From the NCBI GenBank assembly GCA_003612525.1, contig RAZD01000001.1:1-64000 (forward strand): a DNA stretch of 64,000 nt, in the 5' to 3' direction. Origin of the DNA: a bacterium C-53 (lineage in GTDB: Bacteria > Bacillota > Clostridia > Lachnospirales > Lachnospiraceae). Position 1 is the first letter of the stretch, and each line of letters starts with the position of its first letter. This document shows positions 31,365 through 40,370 of the stretch, piece by piece. Both the position numbers and the translations under genes were made by a program. The notes beneath the pieces were generated by a model that worked only from the letters and a program-made list of their open reading frames with translations, did no database searches and was not told the origin of the DNA.

Positions 31365-32864
31365 ATGTCCGATTTTTGGAAAAACCAGGAGAGTCTGAAT
31401 GAGTATCCTCTGCTTCTCGAGGCATTCAACAGGCCGAAGCAACTCAGAAGAGATACTGCTGAAAAAATATATATGGACATTATGGCAGCCTGGCAAAAGG
31501 AAGAAGATGTTTTCTCTACCCAGTTTATCAGTTTTATGGAAGAAAAGCCGGCGGCAATTCTCGGAATCGAACTTTATGATAAGGAAAGCGGCCTGCTGAT
31601 CGGAAACCATTTTATCAACAGCGAAAATCTTTATATGCTGGAAGGACTTGCACACTTTCAAAATATACTTCAGAGAAAAGGCAAATCACGCCTCTGTCAG
31701 AAAGTACATTTCATGTGGCTTGAACCGGACGGCACGGTCAAAACAGGAGAACGGGAACAGGATTTTGAATTTGTGGAAGATGAAATTGTCAATTCCACAA
31801 CGGTATACGCGCCACGGGCCAAAAATGAAAAGCAGACCATCGTCCTTTACGGACGTGAACCCTTTCGAGGAGAAACGGAAGACTACAAATATAAAGACAA
31901 CCACCAGATCAACGGAAAGGTGAAAGCCCTTCTGCCTGTACGGGGCGAGGTTCTTTTTAACGACGATTTTGAGATCAAAGAAGTCTGCTTTGACGAAAAG
32001 AACAAGCCTGTACTGCAATTGCTCTTTACAACCGGAGATCAACCTGTGATTTATGCCGGAGAGTATGAAAAAGCCTTTCGGTCAGAAGGACAGAAGCTTA
32101 TTTTTGAATTCAACGAAGATTGGAATACTGAGATTGACGTGCATCGGTTTAAAGCCAGCACCGTAATGTATCTTCATCTTGTTTTCAGAGTAACCGTACT
32201 ATGGAAGTCTCTGCCTTATACACTCAGCATAGTGGTCGAAAGCCTCGATCAGGACCATGCCGATACGAAAACCACAGCTGTTATCGAACCTATCTCAATC
32301 CGATGGGGGTGTCTTGGAAAAGATACGGAAGTAACTCTGGCAGACGGCGGACGGAAAAAAATATCCGAAATACGGGTTGGAGACAGCGTGCGTACCCCAA
32401 ATGGACACAGCAAAGTCACAGATGTCTATACAGGCTTTGAAGAGGAAATCGTGTACCTGGAAACATCCGGCATGAAACGGCTTCTCGTAACAGATTCACA
32501 CCCTATACAGACCACCTCTGGTATGAAAACAGCTGCCAGGCTTTGTGCCGCCGATCACCTTCTCACAGAAAGCGGAGCATGTGAACCACTTACCGCTCTA
32601 AGCACGCTGCCTTATAACGATAGAACCTATAACCTTGCTCTGGAAAGTGAAAATATGTTTTATGCAAATGGAATTCTGGTCGGAGATTTTGAAAAACAGA
32701 ATTCTGACAGCGGCCGGGAACACCAGCAGTGGTCTCAACCTGTTCTTGAGCTTCAGAACGAAATAAGACTGTTTGGAGAAACGCTCAAGCAAAAAAATAG
32801 CAGCCTGATTCCACAAAATTCCTCTGCATATGCAGAACTCAACGTATACGCAGAGGAGCAATGA
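31365..32864 (+). CDS. Hint-domain protein
   Basis: 499 residues. Residues 1-315 are a beta-rich domain of unknown type. A Hint (hedgehog/intein) domain follows: nucleophile Cys316 (WGCLGKDTEVTLADG), KISEIRVGDSV, block-B motif TDSHP with His379, and a C-terminal block FYANGILVGD at 432-441. The HN pair needed for the intein C-terminal cut is replaced by GD, so only the N-terminal acyl shift, as in hedgehog proteins, is expected. About 58 Gln/Ser-rich residues follow. AAAGGAAA precedes the ATG, 14 bp after the previous gene. Confidence 0.8.
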   Translation: MSDFWKNQESLNEYPLLLEAFNRPKQLRRDTAEKIYMDIMAAWQKEEDVFSTQFISFMEEKPAAILGIELYDKESGLLIGNHFINSENLYMLEGLAHFQNILQRKGKSRLCQKVHFMWLEPDGTVKTGEREQDFEFVEDEIVNSTTVYAPRAKNEKQTIVLYGREPFRGETEDYKYKDNHQINGKVKALLPVRGEVLFNDDFEIKEVCFDEKNKPVLQLLFTTGDQPVIYAGEYEKAFRSEGQKLIFEFNEDWNTEIDVHRFKASTVMYLHLVFRVTVLWKSLPYTLSIVVESLDQDHADTKTTAVIEPISIRWGCLGKDTEVTLADGGRKKISEIRVGDSVRTPNGHSKVTDVYTGFEEEIVYLETSGMKRLLVTDSHPIQTTSGMKTAARLCAADHLLTESGACEPLTALSTLPYNDRTYNLALESENMFYANGILVGDFEKQNSDSGREHQQWSQPVLELQNEIRLFGETLKQKNSSLIPQNSSAYAELNVYAEEQ

Positions 32865-32886
32865 CTCAACAATGTTTCAGCAGAAA

Positions 32887-32950
32887 CAGAGGGGTGGACG
32901 ACCTCCCGGACCGGCCGTTTCGTCCGTCCGGAAAATCATCCGCCCCTCTG
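32887..32950 (+). terminator. Large stem-loop after the Hint operon
   Basis: CAGAGGGG-T-GGA pairs with TCCGCCCCTCTG and encloses a second stem (CCGGAC/GTCCGG region). It ends the operon and faces the convergent gene at 32963. Confidence 0.6.
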
Positions 32951-32962
32951 TCTCTTTCAGCA

Positions 32963-33310
32963 TCATATTTCCTTAAACATCTCCAATAACACATACCCTT
33001 CATCAATCCGTATATTCGCACGGTCTATCATCATCCCGATTAACAGAATCTGGCTCGTCTCACCTGGCTCCCCGCTGCCGGCAAGCTCCCAGTACACATC
33101 CTCAATTCCATCATTCTTGGGCCCATTCAGATATTCGTCAAGCTTCTTCAGCTTATGTGCATATTCCTGCTGATAATCTGCCATAAAGGAGATTACCATC
33201 TCATTTTCCTCCCTGTGTATCTTCGATTCAATCGTTTCCGCCCCTAATGCAAAAAAATATACCGTAAGCTCCTCCACAATCTTAGCAGCCTTTTTTTCCT
33301 CGTGAATCAT
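32963..33310 (-). CDS. Conserved hypothetical protein, 115 residues
   Basis: Soluble alpha/beta protein; EELTVYFFALGAETIESKIH and MVISFMADYQQEY read like a small regulatory domain. Its start overlaps the end of the DUF1576 gene by 29 bp, so the two are cotranscribed and probably work together. No named family is recognised. Confidence 0.65.
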   Translation of the reverse strand: MIHEEKKAAKIVEELTVYFFALGAETIESKIHREENEMVISFMADYQQEYAHKLKKLDEYLNGPKNDGIEDVYWELAGSGEPGETSQILLIGMMIDRANIRIDEGYVLLEMFKEI

Positions 33311-34583
33311 CGTTCTTTCTTCCTCTTTCCCTTTTATACTTTATAAAACTTTCTACCAGTGGAACTACAAATATAGCAACCCATCCTGCACTGAACCCGT
33401 TATTGTACAAGTTCAGCCCTCCATACATTTGTGCCGTACACATCACAATAACCGCATGAAGAAACCCGGCAATCATTCCCGCTGCAATACCAAACTGCCC
33501 CGCAATCGGAGCAAGCCCTGCCGAAAAGATGGCCGCAAGCTGCATCCCCGGCGTAATCGGGGTATACACGGTCAGCAGCGTGGATAAAAAAACACCTGCC
33601 AATACCGGAAGATAATTCCTGATATGTATGCCAAACGCCGAAAAACCGTATATACTAAGTATCGCTCCCACTACCGGGCCAGAAAAATCACCGCGGATAC
33701 ATAGAATATAGATCACACACACAATACCAACCATTCCCATATTGATTAAAGTAGGGCCGGCGCCATCCATCAGGACAAAATCCGAGACCGCACGTCCGGG
33801 GCGTTTCATAATCTTAAGCAGCCCTTTTAACTGTCCCCTGGCAATCAGCAGGCCGAATGCAATCGACAGTCCAAAATAGGTTAAAAGCCCCGCCACAATC
33901 AGAATGTTCCGCCCTTCTTTCCAGATCAGCACCGACTCGCTCTCCATACCAAAAGCACGCAGTATACTGACGAAAACAAATGCCAGTATTCCTCCCGAGA
34001 ATCCCACATTAAATAAATTGTAACCCATATGCATGGATGCAGCGTGCACTGACAGAGAAGGCAGTATAAACCCTATGAAAATACCAGCAGATACGGAAAA
34101 CAGGAAATTCCAGGGCTGGCCAAATGGCAGCAGAAAGATCATTTCCGTAATAAGCGGCGCAAGGCACGTGCCAAACAATGCCGTGTATATATACCGGTTC
34201 ACCCGCGCCCCGTGTGTTCTGGCATAGATCGCCGTTCCCAGAAAAACAGGAATAATATTCAGGACATTCTTCCCCCATAGTCCGTAACCGGCATTGATAA
34301 ATAACGCTGCCATTGTAAGTCCTGTGAACGGAATCTTCTCCACAAGCACCAGGCCAATCGACAGGCCAAGTACCATAGCCGCATTCAGAAAAGCCGCGCC
34401 ATACCCGGCCAGTTCAAAATAATCCGTGATTAAGGCGTCTCTCGAAATAATGATCTTTATAAGCCCGGCTGCAGTCTCCCCCGGCGTTCCGGATGCAAAA
34501 GCCGCGATCAAAAGAACCAGTAATGAAAACAGACTGAAATACCGAAGTTCCTTTCCGTCTATACGATCCAGCACTTTCTGCAT
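33282..34583 (-). CDS. DUF1576 membrane protein
   Basis: 433 residues with about ten to twelve membrane helices and a repeated GYNLFNVGFSGG / GGLNLYNNGFSAGW motif in the two halves, which points to an internal duplication. DUF1576 proteins are common in Clostridia and resemble transporters; the substrate is unknown. AGGAGG precedes the ATG. The gene ends in a basic tail (KYKRERGRKN) and overlaps the next gene. Confidence 0.8.
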   Translation of the reverse strand: MQKVLDRIDGKELRYFSLFSLLVLLIAAFASGTPGETAAGLIKIIISRDALITDYFELAGYGAAFLNAAMVLGLSIGLVLVEKIPFTGLTMAALFINAGYGLWGKNVLNIIPVFLGTAIYARTHGARVNRYIYTALFGTCLAPLITEMIFLLPFGQPWNFLFSVSAGIFIGFILPSLSVHAASMHMGYNLFNVGFSGGILAFVFVSILRAFGMESESVLIWKEGRNILIVAGLLTYFGLSIAFGLLIARGQLKGLLKIMKRPGRAVSDFVLMDGAGPTLINMGMVGIVCVIYILCIRGDFSGPVVGAILSIYGFSAFGIHIRNYLPVLAGVFLSTLLTVYTPITPGMQLAAIFSAGLAPIAGQFGIAAGMIAGFLHAVIVMCTAQMYGGLNLYNNGFSAGWVAIFVVPLVESFIKYKRERGRKNDDSRGKKGC

Positions 34584-34693
34584 GAAGTATCCTCCTTTCC
34601 TGCAAATACGTTGAAAATAGTCAATAGAAAATCAACTCTGTTTATGCTATTTTATTTATATACAACCTTATCCCATCTTCAGGAGCGTACACA

Positions 34694-35341
34694 ATGAAAC
34701 TATATATCACAGACGTATCACAGACTTCCATAAATCACCTGCGCAAGCTTGTAGACAGCGTCCGCATCGAAAAAAGCCGGCAATACCGCCACGAATCTGA
34801 CCAATTACGCAGTCTCGCCGCCGGAGCCCTGTTAAATTATGCCGTAAAAGAAAATTTTCCGAAACAGAATATCCCTGTTACGCCGACCACAGACGAATTC
34901 CGGAAACCACATCTTGATTTCACCGAATTCAGTCTGACACATTCCGGCAATTACGCCGCATGCGCTCTGTGCGAAAATCCTGTGGGGATTGATATCGAAC
35001 ATGTAAGAGCATACCGCCCGGCAATCGCAAAACGTTTTTTTACTCCAAAGGAATCCGACGCCTGCGTGGATGCAGACACCTTTACCGTATGCTGGACATT
35101 AAAAGAAAGCTTTCTGAAAGCGACCGGATACGGAATCAGACTTCCGATGGATTCATTTGAAATACGCCCGTTTTCTTTCACAGTGAAACCGAATGCCCCC
35201 GCCGATTACGAATACACGCATTCCATTGACGCCCACCGTTATTTCGGCAGAACTTACGTAATCAATCCTCAAAATTACCTGTCTGTATGCAGCGCAGATA
35301 ATAATGAGTTTCCGGACAGCATTCACTGGGTTTCCCTATAA
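34694..35341 (+). CDS. 4'-phosphopantetheinyl transferase (Sfp type)
   Basis: 215 residues with the Sfp motifs VGIDIEHVR (magnesium-binding Asp and Glu), FTPKESDAC and WTLKESFLKATGYG. The enzyme attaches the phosphopantetheine arm to carrier proteins. No peptide or polyketide synthase is in the window, so its carrier protein lies elsewhere. AGGAGCG precedes the ATG. It ends 6 bp inside the convergent gene at 35336. Confidence 0.85.
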   Translation: MKLYITDVSQTSINHLRKLVDSVRIEKSRQYRHESDQLRSLAAGALLNYAVKENFPKQNIPVTPTTDEFRKPHLDFTEFSLTHSGNYAACALCENPVGIDIEHVRAYRPAIAKRFFTPKESDACVDADTFTVCWTLKESFLKATGYGIRLPMDSFEIRPFSFTVKPNAPADYEYTHSIDAHRYFGRTYVINPQNYLSVCSADNNEFPDSIHWVSL

Positions 35342-36274
35342 GCTTAGCGAATCAAAAAAATCATGCGTCCGAATCCCCGCCTCATGAAATTCCATAAGAT
35401 AAGACTTCATCGGTGCATGGCGTTCACCGAAATCCGCAAGGATTCCCTCAAAGTTCTCCTCCGTCACGCACCCCAGTGACGTAAACAATTCAAAATACAC
35501 TTTATCGTCCCCATGTTCGCCAAGAATCACTTCCCATGCTGCTTCCGATTCGCATCCCTTCGTATGTTCCTTCACATATCCCTCAAGCTCTGCTTTCCGC
35601 TCCTTTGACAGCCCGAGAGGATTCAGAAGGCGCAGAAGGCAAAGACGCGCTTTCTTTCTTCGCTTCTGTGAAATAAAATCATCATAATTGATGCTTAAAT
35701 CCTCTTCCCCGCAGAGAACCATCTTCTGATATCCCTCTTCATCCGCCTCATAAAGAACCGCACCCATCGCAAGATCCCACTTCTCAATCCACTCCTTCGT
35801 CCCGGCATCCTCCGGCGCCAGAAGATACGCGGCATCCATGCTTCCTACCGCCGCTGCAAGAAGCGCCGCAGTCTGGGCTGCATGTGAAGACGCATCCGAT
35901 GCCGTGTCAGATGACCGCACCGTATCGAATCCTTCCGCCTCTGTCGTGTAAATATTCCTCAATGCCTTGTCATCCTTAAACACGCCCTGGCCAAATGCTA
36001 TCTTCCGGCAGGGAAGCGAAACCATCTCAAGATTACTGCAATTGGCAAATGCCCACTCGCCAATCCTCACACAATGGTCCGGCACGCAGACTCTTCTAAG
36101 AGCCTTGCATCCCAGGAACGCTTTCTTTCCGATTTCCGTCACGCACTTCCCATCTATCGTTTCGGGCAGAACCGCTTCCAGAATCTGCCCCCTGTATCCT
36201 GTGATCTCAATATGCCCCTCTTTTTCTCGGCAGGTAATAAACCCACCCTTTGTCTCAAATTCCTGTTCTCTCAC
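35336..36274 (-). CDS. BspA-like leucine-rich repeat protein (paralogue 2)
   Basis: 312 residues, GTG start with AGGAGAG upstream. N-terminal BspA-type repeats (IGKKAFLGCKALRRVCVP, IGEWAFANCSNLEMVSLP) and a C-terminal helical domain with TAALLAAAVGSMDAAYLLAP, KGCESEAAWEVIL and LADFGERHAPMKSYLMEF, matching block for block the protein at 13619-14542. No signal peptide. It is the third gene of the VWA-MoxR operon, 9 bp after the ATPase gene, so it may be a scaffold or client of that chaperone-like pair. Confidence 0.78.
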   Translation of the reverse strand: MREQEFETKGGFITCREKEGHIEITGYRGQILEAVLPETIDGKCVTEIGKKAFLGCKALRRVCVPDHCVRIGEWAFANCSNLEMVSLPCRKIAFGQGVFKDDKALRNIYTTEAEGFDTVRSSDTASDASSHAAQTAALLAAAVGSMDAAYLLAPEDAGTKEWIEKWDLAMGAVLYEADEEGYQKMVLCGEEDLSINYDDFISQKRRKKARLCLLRLLNPLGLSKERKAELEGYVKEHTKGCESEAAWEVILGEHGDDKVYFELFTSLGCVTEENFEGILADFGERHAPMKSYLMEFHEAGIRTHDFFDSLSL

Positions 36275-36283
36275 AATTCTCTC

Positions 36284-37795
36284 CTATAGATCGAGCGCCG
36301 CTATCTCTTTCTGCATGTCACTCTGACGCTCGGAAATCATCAGTTCACTGCTGTGTCTTCTGTAATCTTCACTTCCAAACCGCGCGATAAACCGCGAACC
36401 CGATGCCTGAACCGTAAGTTCCGTCACAAGTATCAACATCTCATTGCCATCCGCAAACGCCTGCTCCACAAAGGAAAACAGACAATGAAGCTCATTGGAT
36501 GCTTTTTCGGTCTTTTCCTTCATCTTCATAACCTTCGTGTCAAACATGTCTTTCACACAGGCAAACGCCTCGTTCCCATCTGCAAAATCACCCAGCAGGA
36601 GCGCTTTCTGCGCCTCCTCCATAAATTTAATGACACGCTTGTGTCTCTTCCTGTCCGCGCCGGAAAGGGAGTTCGCTTTTTGCAGAGACTTCAGTGCCTT
36701 TCTTCTGCCATCCGCCTGCTTTGAAAGCATCTCAGCCGCACTCTGCGCAGTCAGGCCGTCAAGGGATTTTACTGCCTTAAGCGGCGCTACAAGGTCACTC
36801 AGGTAATCTGACTTTTCAAGTACGTCTTTCATATCGCCAAGCACCTTATCCGTGAGCATCCCAAGAAGCGACAACCGCTCATCAAAAGGCGCTTTTCCTG
36901 CTTTCTTCACCGCATAATCGGGTGCACTGCCGGAGAGAATATCCTGAATCTGATAATCGCGTTTATACTTATTGTAGAGATCATAATAAGCTGTAAACTG
37001 CTTTACTACTGTCTCATTACGCAGATACTGCCCGACAAGCGTCTCATCTACCGCAAGCCCTTCTTCCTCATAAAGCGTAATGATCTCTGACAGATCTTCC
37101 CATCCTCTTGCTGTCACATAACTTCTGCCCTTTACGGTGGTCTCTATTTTGTAGAAATACTCTTTATTCAAATCAAGGAAATTCAAAATCACATTATGGA
37201 GCCCCTTATCGGCGGCATACTCCTTAAATACTTTGTAATCCGCCTCCACTTCAATTACTTTCAGCCGGTCCATCGTGACAACGTCAAATTCACGCACCGA
37301 CTTATTATATTCCGGCGGGTTCCCCGCTGTTACAATCACCCACCCATCCGGCACCTGATGGCGTCCGAATATTTTATATTGTAAAAACTGAAGCATGGAC
37401 GGCGCAAGCGTCTCGGATACACAGTTAATTTCATCCAGAAATAAAATTCCCTCCCGGATTCCGCTCTCTTCCATCGTCTCATACACCGATGAAATAATCT
37501 CGCTCATCGTATATTCCGACACATCCGCCTCCTGTCCCATATATTCCTTATGACGAATAAAGGGAAGCCCAAGCGCGGACTGCCGCGTATGATGCGTCAT
37601 GGAATACGATACAAGCGCAATATTCAGCTCCTGCGCAATTTGCTCCATGATCGCCGTTTTCCCTACCCCAGGCGCACCAAGCAGGAAGATTGGGCGCTGC
37701 CGCACTACCGGAATCCTGTATTCGCCGAATTCATCCTTTTTCAGATAAAGATGCACCGAATTCCTGATATAATCTTTTGCCAGTTTAATATTCAT
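36284..37795 (-). CDS. MoxR-family AAA+ ATPase
   Basis: 503 residues: AAA+ module in the first 300 residues with Walker A GAPGVGKTAI, Walker B GILFLDEINCV and sensor 1 VIVTAGNPPEYN, then about 200 residues of coiled-coil and helical sequence. MoxR proteins work with VWA partners as remodelling chaperones (RavA-ViaA is the best-known pair); that partner is the next gene upstream, 18 bp away. Confidence 0.87.
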   Translation of the reverse strand: MNIKLAKDYIRNSVHLYLKKDEFGEYRIPVVRQRPIFLLGAPGVGKTAIMEQIAQELNIALVSYSMTHHTRQSALGLPFIRHKEYMGQEADVSEYTMSEIISSVYETMEESGIREGILFLDEINCVSETLAPSMLQFLQYKIFGRHQVPDGWVIVTAGNPPEYNKSVREFDVVTMDRLKVIEVEADYKVFKEYAADKGLHNVILNFLDLNKEYFYKIETTVKGRSYVTARGWEDLSEIITLYEEEGLAVDETLVGQYLRNETVVKQFTAYYDLYNKYKRDYQIQDILSGSAPDYAVKKAGKAPFDERLSLLGMLTDKVLGDMKDVLEKSDYLSDLVAPLKAVKSLDGLTAQSAAEMLSKQADGRRKALKSLQKANSLSGADRKRHKRVIKFMEEAQKALLLGDFADGNEAFACVKDMFDTKVMKMKEKTEKASNELHCLFSFVEQAFADGNEMLILVTELTVQASGSRFIARFGSEDYRRHSSELMISERQSDMQKEIAALDL

Positions 37796-37813
37796 AATCT
37801 TCCTCCGCAGAAT

Positions 37814-39094
37814 CTATATTTCGTCCAATATCACTTTAATCGCCCACGGCGGAACCGAAGGCACTCTGTCGTCTCTGTTCAGAAAGACAAACATGCTGTC
37901 ATAGGCCGGCATACGCTCCGGATATATCCCGTAACCATCCGTAAAATAAATCAGCCCTTTAAAATTATCAAATTCACTCTGTTCAATCATTCTGTCCACA
38001 TATTCAAATGCCGGCCGAAAATCCGTACCGCCAAACCCAAGAAGCTTTCCATTTTTTAAAAACGCTTCAAAATCCTGATCATTCGTTATTTTCGTATCAC
38101 TCTGCACCTCATTGTCGCATTGAATGATGTGGAGATTCATCTGGTGAAAGAAGTTCTCCTCTTCCTTCATAATCTGATACGTCTTTTCAAGAAAGCTCTG
38201 TACAACGGAACCGCGGCACGATGCCGAAGTATCAAGCACTACGGCAAAATCCTTCACTTTCTTTACGTCCCTATACTCGAGAGGCTCCACAAGCGGCATA
38301 TTTCCGTACGTTTCAAGCCCGTAAGTATAAAAGATATAATCAAACTCATCATCGTTTACAGTCATATCCTCACCCATGACCATAAACCGTTTCAGAATCT
38401 CTCTGTAATTATAGCGTTCCCTCGTAACCTCGGCAAGATTCTCCTTCAAACTCTCAGAATTATTTTTATCCTTTGAAAAGGTTTTAAGATCCGCCTGAAT
38501 GCGCTCGCTGATCTTCTTCCACTGATCGCTGCTTATGACAAGCTCCTCCGGTTTCTCCCAGTACATATGCGCATCCTGTTCAAAGAGACGTATGAGTTCC
38601 TGTCTCCCGTCGCTGCTTAAAGGATTGACCCTGAAATTGCGATAGATCTTTTCCGCCGTCAGCGCTCCCGCATTTTTCTTAAGCACGCGAAGTTTTTCAA
38701 GACGCTCCGCATCGTCAGAAAGCGCTCCAGCGTTCAGGCCAAGTTCGATAATGATATTCTCCACGGCAATATCCGATGCAAGGCTCCAGTCGTCCTTTTC
38801 CATCTTCCCGTATCCAAATGCATGATAAAAGATGCAGTGCAGACATACATGCAGATATACACGCATCGCCCAGTTTGGTTCCTTTTTGCATTGCCGGAGA
38901 ATGACCTCACTGTCATAGTACATGGATTCCCCGTCACAGGCGACACAGCCGCTCCCCGGTCTTGACACCGGCTGAATCTGCGCTAACGCCGTATCCATAA
39001 ACCTCATATTCACAATTATACTGTCTCTGGCAAGCCTCAGTATCCGCCCTGCCAGTTCCTCTTTTTTCTCTGTCAGGCTATTTTCTCTGTCCAT
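37814..39094 (-). CDS. VWA-like protein (DUF2201 type), MoxR partner
   Basis: 426 residues. The N-terminal half is the DUF2201 metallopeptidase-like region, with HVCLHCIFYHAFGYG at about residue 90; a degenerate zinc-binding helix. The C-terminal 150 residues are a VWA domain with MIDAS motif DTSASCRG, downstream Thr and GYGIYP. Start of the three-gene operon VWA-MoxR-BspA. Confidence 0.82.
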   Translation of the reverse strand: MDRENSLTEKKEELAGRILRLARDSIIVNMRFMDTALAQIQPVSRPGSGCVACDGESMYYDSEVILRQCKKEPNWAMRVYLHVCLHCIFYHAFGYGKMEKDDWSLASDIAVENIIIELGLNAGALSDDAERLEKLRVLKKNAGALTAEKIYRNFRVNPLSSDGRQELIRLFEQDAHMYWEKPEELVISSDQWKKISERIQADLKTFSKDKNNSESLKENLAEVTRERYNYREILKRFMVMGEDMTVNDDEFDYIFYTYGLETYGNMPLVEPLEYRDVKKVKDFAVVLDTSASCRGSVVQSFLEKTYQIMKEEENFFHQMNLHIIQCDNEVQSDTKITNDQDFEAFLKNGKLLGFGGTDFRPAFEYVDRMIEQSEFDNFKGLIYFTDGYGIYPERMPAYDSMFVFLNRDDRVPSVPPWAIKVILDEI

Positions 39095-39131
39095 AATTTA
39101 TCTTATTTCTGCCTTTCGTTTCTTTTCTTAT

Positions 39132-39161
39132 TATAAACTAAATGCATATCAACGAACAAGT
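39132..39161 (-). promoter_or_regulatory. Promoter of the VWA-MoxR-BspA operon
   Basis: TTGTTC (39156-39161) and TATAAT (39132-39137) on the minus strand with an 18-bp spacer, about 38 bp before the VWA start. Confidence 0.6.
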
Positions 39162-39165
39162 CATA

Positions 39166-40194
39166 TTACCGTCCGTTCCGGAATTCCGCGGGAAGACAAT
39201 GGTATTTCTCCTGAAATTTGTGATAGAAAAAGGTCACATTTTCGTACCCGGACTCCCTGGCAATCTCCGTGACAGGCTGTGTCGTCTGTTTTAAAAGCTT
39301 TGCGGCATATTCCAGTTTCTGTTCCTGGATAATTCCAATATACGTCATTCCGGTATGTTTTTTCAGAATCCGCGTCACATAATTCGGACTTATATGGAAA
39401 AATTCCGCCACGGATTCCTGCGTACAGGTACGAAAATTTCTTTCAATATAGCGGAGCATTGGAATCACCATGCTATTGGCGGAAAAAGAATCCTTTTTTG
39501 TCAAATCATTCTCATATACATTGATCAATTCTGCCATAATCGTGTAAAATAGATGCATGATAATGTCCGTCGAATTGATGGACGGATCAAAGCACTCGCA
39601 GAATAATTCCATGAAAAATAAAGGAATACGCCTGTTATTTTCCGAATGGAATAACAGATAATGGTCATGGCTTGTCTTTTTATTAATCGCATTGATAAAA
39701 AACCGGGAAAGAATACTGTCCTTTGAAAACTGTGAAAAAATATGCTCCCGAAGAAAATCCGTTTTCGGGATGATACTGATCATGATATCATTTTCTCCAA
39801 GAGCCGCAATTGAATGAGGACAATTTGTATCAATTAACAGAACCTGATTTTTTCGAAGCGTGACAGGCTTTCCTGCGATCGTCTGCGGACAGTTTCCGGA
39901 ATATACGTAATTGATTTCTATATGGGTATGGATATGTTCAGGCACCGGATTAAAGCGGGAATTCTTCTTGATCGCAATCTCGGCAAGCTCCGTATTCAGG
40001 CGCGGACTGCCGGGGGATGGCAGACAGCGGTCTCTGACGGCATCAACATCCGCAAAATCAAGAACGGAATAATTTTCCCCGTGGATGGTAACTTTTGGCA
40101 TTTGTTCCCAGCCTCTGTAACATTCGCCGGCGCGATAGCGTTCCTCACTCGGGGATAGTGTCGTCAGATAATGATGCAGTGCTTTCAGATTCAT
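39166..40194 (-). CDS. AraC-family regulator
   Basis: 342 residues: an N-terminal cupin-type sensing domain (PEHIHTHIEINYVYSGNC) and a C-terminal pair of helix-turn-helix motifs ending in SGYENVTFFYHKFQEKYHCLP. GGAGGG precedes the ATG by ten bases. It is divergent from the PTS transporter and glycosidase genes and is the likely sugar-responsive activator of that operon. Confidence 0.86.
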   Translation of the reverse strand: MNLKALHHYLTTLSPSEERYRAGECYRGWEQMPKVTIHGENYSVLDFADVDAVRDRCLPSPGSPRLNTELAEIAIKKNSRFNPVPEHIHTHIEINYVYSGNCPQTIAGKPVTLRKNQVLLIDTNCPHSIAALGENDIMISIIPKTDFLREHIFSQFSKDSILSRFFINAINKKTSHDHYLLFHSENNRRIPLFFMELFCECFDPSINSTDIIMHLFYTIMAELINVYENDLTKKDSFSANSMVIPMLRYIERNFRTCTQESVAEFFHISPNYVTRILKKHTGMTYIGIIQEQKLEYAAKLLKQTTQPVTEIARESGYENVTFFYHKFQEKYHCLPAEFRNGR

Positions 40195-40293
40195 AAAGCG
40201 ATGCCCTCCTTATTTCACGAAGTGTAACAGATTGTGTGGAAATGGTCAATAGAATGTGAAGATTCCGATATTTTTTTACGTATGCAGACTGCC

Positions 40294-40326
40294 TATAATG
40301 TGAACTATACAAACGAAATGCATTTC
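40294..40326 (+). promoter_or_regulatory. Promoter and palindrome before the PTS/glycosidase operon
   Basis: TATAAT at 40294-40299 has no good -35 box, as expected for an activator-dependent promoter. GAAATGCATTTC (40315-40326) is a perfect 12-bp palindrome near the transcript start and may bind a regulator. Confidence 0.45.
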
Positions 40327-40370
40327 ATAAAACAGACAGGAATAAGAGATCATAAGGAGGAGTTTGCATT

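Noticed and set aside
32307-32687. Full intein in the gene at 31365
   Set aside because: No C-terminal HN, no +1 Cys/Ser/Thr, and no recognisable interrupted host protein.
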